From Corynebacterium haematomassiliense (lineage in GTDB: Bacteria; Actinomycetota; Actinomycetes; Mycobacteriales; Mycobacteriaceae): 64,000 bases of DNA. The stretch lies in NCBI RefSeq assembly GCF_013978595.1, contig NZ_JACDTZ010000002.1:1-64000 (forward strand), given 5' to 3'. The position numbers and the translations under genes were made by a program. Below, piece after piece: positions 60,815 through 64,000 of the stretch. Positions within the stretch are counted from its first letter, which is position 1. Every line of letters starts with the position of its first letter. The notes below the pieces were generated by a model that was not told the origin of the DNA, searched no databases, and saw only the letters and a list, made by a program, of their open reading frames with translations.

Positions 60815-61654
60815 ATGTGGATTGACTACGCCGTGCGCCAAGGGTTCGTGGCCACCGGCGCATTCGTTCGTCTCCCGTTGCTGCTCAACGCGGCGCACAA
60901 CTCGGACAAGCGCTTCCCGGCAGACGGCGAGACCGTCATTTCCTTAACCACCCACGGCACCCGTTTGCGCTCGGCTGCCGCGGCGATTGCGTCGCTGCTG
61001 GTGGGCACGGTGCGCCTGCCGGTGCACCTGTGGCTGGACCCGGTGGATTTCCACGCCCGGTGGCCGGACGCGCTGCAGTCGCTTGCGAATCGCGGCCTGC
61101 AGGTGCACGAATCCACCGGCGGCTTGGGCCCGCACACCAAGTACTACGGCACGTTCCAGCAGTACCCGGACCGCAACGTCATCACCGTCGACGACGATGT
61201 GCTCTACCCGCGCACGTTTGCGCAGAAGCTCATCGACGCTCCTTCGGCCTCCACCATCACCGCCTACCGCGCCCACAGAGTCGTGCTGGACGAAGAAGGC
61301 ATCGCCCCGTACAAGAAGTGGCGGCCGGTAAGGAGCACAGAGCCGTCGATTTTGCACTTCGCCACCGGCGTGGACGGCGTGCGCTACCCGAAGGAGATGG
61401 TGCGCTACGTCGCCGAGCGCGGCACGGAGTTTTTGGACCTCGCACCACGCGCCGACGATGTGTGGCTGAACCACTGCGCCCTGAGCGCCGGGTTCCCGGT
61501 GAAGCAGGTTTCGGAGCGCTCGGCGAACTTTCCGCTGGTCCCGGGCTCGCAGCGTGTGCGCCTGTCGCGGGTGAACCTCTCCGGCGGCAACGACGTCCAA
61601 ATCGCGGCGACGTATTCAGCAGAAGACGTAGCCAAGCTGCGCGCCGCGGAGTAG
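60815..61654 (+). CDS. GT-A type glycosyltransferase
   Basis: A 279-residue protein. ISLTTHGTRLRSAAAAIASL is the nucleotide-sugar strand-helix start, VHLWLDPVDFHARWPDALQS follows, and NVITVDDDVLYPRTF holds the metal-binding DXD. A later acceptor region, LAPRADDVWLNHCALSAG, resembles the WLN/D motif of family 2-like enzymes that modify wall polysaccharides. No membrane segment is clear. Donor and acceptor are unknown. It is divergent from menA, 36 bases between starts. Confidence 0.75.
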   Translation: MWIDYAVRQGFVATGAFVRLPLLLNAAHNSDKRFPADGETVISLTTHGTRLRSAAAAIASLLVGTVRLPVHLWLDPVDFHARWPDALQSLANRGLQVHESTGGLGPHTKYYGTFQQYPDRNVITVDDDVLYPRTFAQKLIDAPSASTITAYRAHRVVLDEEGIAPYKKWRPVRSTEPSILHFATGVDGVRYPKEMVRYVAERGTEFLDLAPRADDVWLNHCALSAGFPVKQVSERSANFPLVPGSQRVRLSRVNLSGGNDVQIAATYSAEDVAKLRAAE

Positions 61655-61664
61655 CGTTTGGCCG

Positions 61665-63041
61665 GTGAATGACACAGCCTCCAAGAGGTGGCTCGGCCCC
61701 GCGCAACTAACTGCGCTGGGCTTTCTAGCTCTGATCCTCACCGGCACAGCGCTGCTTTCCATGCCGTTCGCCTCCGCTGACGGCGCGCCTACAGCGCTGA
61801 TGAGCGCGCTGTTTACCGCCACGTCCGCGACCACTTTGACCGGCCTGGTCACCGAGGACACCGGCAGCCACTGGAGCCTGGCCGGACAGTTCATTGTGCT
61901 GGCGCTGATCCAGGCCGGCGGCCTGGGCATCATGAGCATTACCTCGCTTACCGGCATGCTGCTCACCGGCCGGGTGAAGCTGCGTTCGCGGTATGCCACG
62001 GCAGCTGAGGGGCGGCCAATTTTGGAAGGTGGGGTGAGGCGGACGCTCGTGGCAACGCTGCTGCTCACCTTCTTTTTTGAGGGGGTGGTAGCGGTGATCT
62101 TGGGCATTCGCTTCGCCACCGTCTACGGCATGGCGCCGGGGCGCGCCGCATACGAGGGCGTGTTCCACGCGATTTCCGGGTTCAACAACGCCGGCTTCGG
62201 ACTGCGTCCGGACAGTCTGGTCTCCTACAACACGGACGGGTGGATCCTCATCCCGTTGGCGGGTGCGTTGATGATTGGCGGGCTGGGCTACCCGGTGCTT
62301 TCCGAGCTGGTGCGCCGCGGCCGCGAGCAGATGCGCGGGCTGGTCCACGGCGCGCCGGTGAGCTCGCGGCGGCTGTCCATCACCACCCGCATGACGCTGC
62401 AGGCGACCGCGTTTCTGGTGGTCAGCGCCACGCTTATCATCGCACTACTGGAGTGGCGCGGCTTCCTCGCCGGCATGCCAACCAGTGTCAAGTGCCTCAA
62501 CGCGTTCTTTTCCGGGGTGACGCCGCGCACCGCGGGGTTCAACTCTGTCGATTACGCCGAGGCGCACCCGATCACGCTGATGGTCACGGACATTTACATG
62601 TTCATCGGCGGTGGGTCCGCGGGCACAGCCGGCGGCATCAAGATCACCACCGCGACCGTGCTGCTAGCGGCCATGCTGGCGGAATTCAAAGGCCGCGACG
62701 CCACCACCGTGGGCCACCGCACCGTGCCAAAAAGTGTGGTGCGCCAGGCCATGACGGTGGCCGCGGCGGGACTGGTAGCGGTGACCGCAGGCGTAGCTAC
62801 GCTGCGTATTTGCGACCCCCAGTTCACCGCCGACCAGGTCAACTTCGAGGTCATCTCGGCGTTTGCCACCACGGGGCTTTCCACCGGCATCACCGCGGAT
62901 TTGTCCACCCCGTCCCAGCTCGCGCTGTGCCTGCTGATGTACCTCGGGCGCATCGGCCCGTTCACACTCGTCGCAGCGCTGGCGCTGCGCACCGTTTCCC
63001 GCAGGTTCGACTACCCCACAGAAAGGCCGTTCATTGGTTAA
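61665..63041 (+). CDS. TrkH/KtrB-type potassium uptake channel subunit
   Basis: A 458-residue membrane protein with a GTG start. It has the four M1-P-M2 repeats of the Trk/Ktr family: SATTLTGLVTEDTG, ISGFNNAGFGL, VTPRTAGFNSVDY and ATTGLSTGIT hold the selectivity-loop glycines in order. GGSAGTAGGIKITTATVLL is the conserved gate region after repeat 3. Potassium enters with the help of the RCK subunit encoded next. The two genes overlap by eight bases. Confidence 0.92.
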   Translation: MNDTASKRWLGPAQLTALGFLALILTGTALLSMPFASADGAPTALMSALFTATSATTLTGLVTEDTGSHWSLAGQFIVLALIQAGGLGIMSITSLTGMLLTGRVKLRSRYATAAEGRPILEGGVRRTLVATLLLTFFFEGVVAVILGIRFATVYGMAPGRAAYEGVFHAISGFNNAGFGLRPDSLVSYNTDGWILIPLAGALMIGGLGYPVLSELVRRGREQMRGLVHGAPVSSRRLSITTRMTLQATAFLVVSATLIIALLEWRGFLAGMPTSVKCLNAFFSGVTPRTAGFNSVDYAEAHPITLMVTDIYMFIGGGSAGTAGGIKITTATVLLAAMLAEFKGRDATTVGHRTVPKSVVRQAMTVAAAGLVAVTAGVATLRICDPQFTADQVNFEVISAFATTGLSTGITADLSTPSQLALCLLMYLGRIGPFTLVAALALRTVSRRFDYPTERPFIG

Positions 63042-63720
63042 CTTCCCCCGTTTCACGTCCACGCAGCGTTTGAATATCCCGCCCGTGGTGGTCATTGGCC
63101 TGGGCCGTTTCGGCGGTGCGATCGCCCAGGAGCTCACCCGCTACGGCGTGGAGGTCCTAGGCGTCGACGCGGATGAGCGGCTGGTACGCGAGCATGCGCC
63201 TTTGCTTACCGACGCCACCGTCGCCGACACCACCGACCCCGAAGCCTTACGCCAGCTCGGTGTTCACGACGTCAAACGCGCTGTACTCGGCATCGGCTCC
63301 GCGCTGGAGGCGTCCATCCTGACCGCCTCCAACCTGGTGGATCTAGGGGTGCCCGACATTTGGGCGAAGGCTGATTCGGAGTCCCACGCCCGCATTTTGC
63401 AACGCCTCGGCGTGCACCACGTGGTGCGCCCGGAGCACGACACCGGCCGCCGGGTGGCGCATCTGCTCGGCGGGAGGTTCCAGGATTTCGCAGAGTTGGC
63501 GGAGAACTACGGCGTGATCAAGATGGCCCCGCCGCGTGCGCTGCTGTCCGGCCCCTGCGACGCGGAAAAGCTGTGGGACAAGCACCGCGTGCAGGTGGTC
63601 TCCGTGCGCAACAGCAACGGCGAGTGGCAGCCGTTTGTGCCGGGCCAGGAGCTCTCCCCGTCGAACCTGATTGTGATGGCGGGTGCGCCGGACGACTTAG
63701 AGCGTTTCTCCCAGCAGTAG
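63034..63720 (+). CDS. TrkA/KtrA-type RCK potassium regulatory subunit
   Basis: A 228-residue cytoplasmic ring subunit. The RCK N-domain Rossmann motif is VVVIGLGRFGGAIAQELTRY, followed by VLGVDADERLVREH, where the acidic end of strand 2 indicates NAD(H)/nucleotide binding. An RCK-C domain is at the end (GPCDAEKLWDKHRVQVVSVR). The start is a TTG at 63034 with an AGAAAGG Shine-Dalgarno eight bases before, overlapping the channel gene. It controls gating of the TrkH-like channel. Confidence 0.91.
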   Translation: MVNFPRFTSTQRLNIPPVVVIGLGRFGGAIAQELTRYGVEVLGVDADERLVREHAPLLTDATVADTTDPEALRQLGVHDVKRAVLGIGSALEASILTASNLVDLGVPDIWAKADSESHARILQRLGVHHVVRPEHDTGRRVAHLLGGRFQDFAELAENYGVIKMAPPRALLSGPCDAEKLWDKHRVQVVSVRNSNGEWQPFVPGQELSPSNLIVMAGAPDDLERFSQQ

Positions 63721-63781
63721 GGGCATGTGGCAGTCTTTGGACCAGTTCTGCTGGGAGTGGTTCTGTCTCAGCTGGTAAGTC

Positions 63782-64000
63782 TCAGTCCATCTGCAGCACG
63801 GTGCGAAGTTCCGCGAACAGCTCCGGGCGCAGCCGGTGGAGGACCGACCTGCCCAGGCGGCTCTTTTCTAGGAGGCCAGCCTCGGTAAGTTTTTTGAGGT
63901 GGTGGGAAACCGTCGGTTGGCTTAGCCCAGAGCGTTGCGTCAGTTCGCTCACGCTCATCGGCTCGCAGCCCTCTTCGGCGAGCCAGGAGAGTAGTTGCAG
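63782..64000 (-). CDS. ArsR/SmtB-type winged-helix regulator (5' end outside window)
   Basis: A 72-residue C-terminal fragment open at the window edge. LSWLAEEGCEPMSVSELTQR, SGLSQPTVSHHLKKLTEAGL and LEKSRLGRSVLHRLRPELFA form the ArsR-type helix-turn-helix and wing. The start codon and any N-terminal metal ligands lie beyond 64000. A metal-sensing role is possible but cannot be read from this part. Nothing else is seen in 63721-63781. Confidence 0.82.
   Translation of the reverse strand: MQLLSWLAEEGCEPMSVSELTQRSGLSQPTVSHHLKKLTEAGLLEKSRLGRSVLHRLRPELFAELRTVLQMD

Overview
The window comes from a high-GC actinobacterium, most likely a Corynebacterium. The support is the actinobacterial sdhCAB operon, mshA (mycothiol synthesis), the proC-bldC-bS22 neighbourhood, a senX3/regX3-like two-component pair beside gpm, a hemA-C-D-B-E-Y-L cluster running into a System II cytochrome c maturation locus, menA, and a chloramphenicol transposon typical of skin corynebacteria. 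No rRNA, tRNA or CRISPR array was seen.

Layout. 1-7 kb: an SRPBCC protein, then sdhCAB behind a GlxR/CRP-like site, a small membrane protein, and a DUF445/CGLAU_01105-like/DUF2516 run. 7-16 kb: a minus-strand operon (DUF2505, methyltransferase, LmeA-like), murB, two tandem acyl-CoA ligases, a MinD/ParA-like ATPase and mshA. 16-20 kb: three tandem secreted trypsin-like proteases. 20-28 kb: gpmA, the two-component pair, a Cys-rich protein, a Ppx/GppA protein, proC, bldC-like, the 33-residue ribosomal protein bS22 and a HAD phosphatase. 28-49 kb: a glutaredoxin-like protein, hemA, hemC, hemD fusion, hemB, two small membrane proteins, a P-type-ATPase-like protein with every catalytic motif altered, hemE, hemY/cgoX, DedA, hemL, a histidine phosphatase, tlpA-ccdA-resB-ccsB and galE. 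Together the hem and ccs genes supply and use heme. 49-53 kb: small proteins and a ribose-type sugar ABC transporter.

53-60 kb is the accessory part. An ABC-F ribosomal-protection-type gene and an MFS exporter overlap in one operon behind a 14-codon leader peptide, with the form of an inducible macrolide-class resistance unit. About 1.1 kb further on, a complete 2438-bp IS481-family transposon carries a cmx-type chloramphenicol exporter and its transposase. It has perfect 22-bp terminal inverted repeats and a 6-bp target duplication (CCTAGC), and it sits exactly on the stop codon of menA. 60-64 kb returns to ordinary genes: menA, a glycosyltransferase, a TrkH/TrkA potassium uptake pair and a partial ArsR-type regulator at the edge.

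The other theme is repeated DNA. Several intergenic gaps hold unrelated but similarly built long palindromes. A ~78-bp repeat occurs three times, one copy forming the C-terminus of a helix-turn-helix protein. A ~20-bp motif (consensus RCCGGAGGNCGTCGAGAAGC) recurs in coding and non-coding DNA, mostly on the plus strand.
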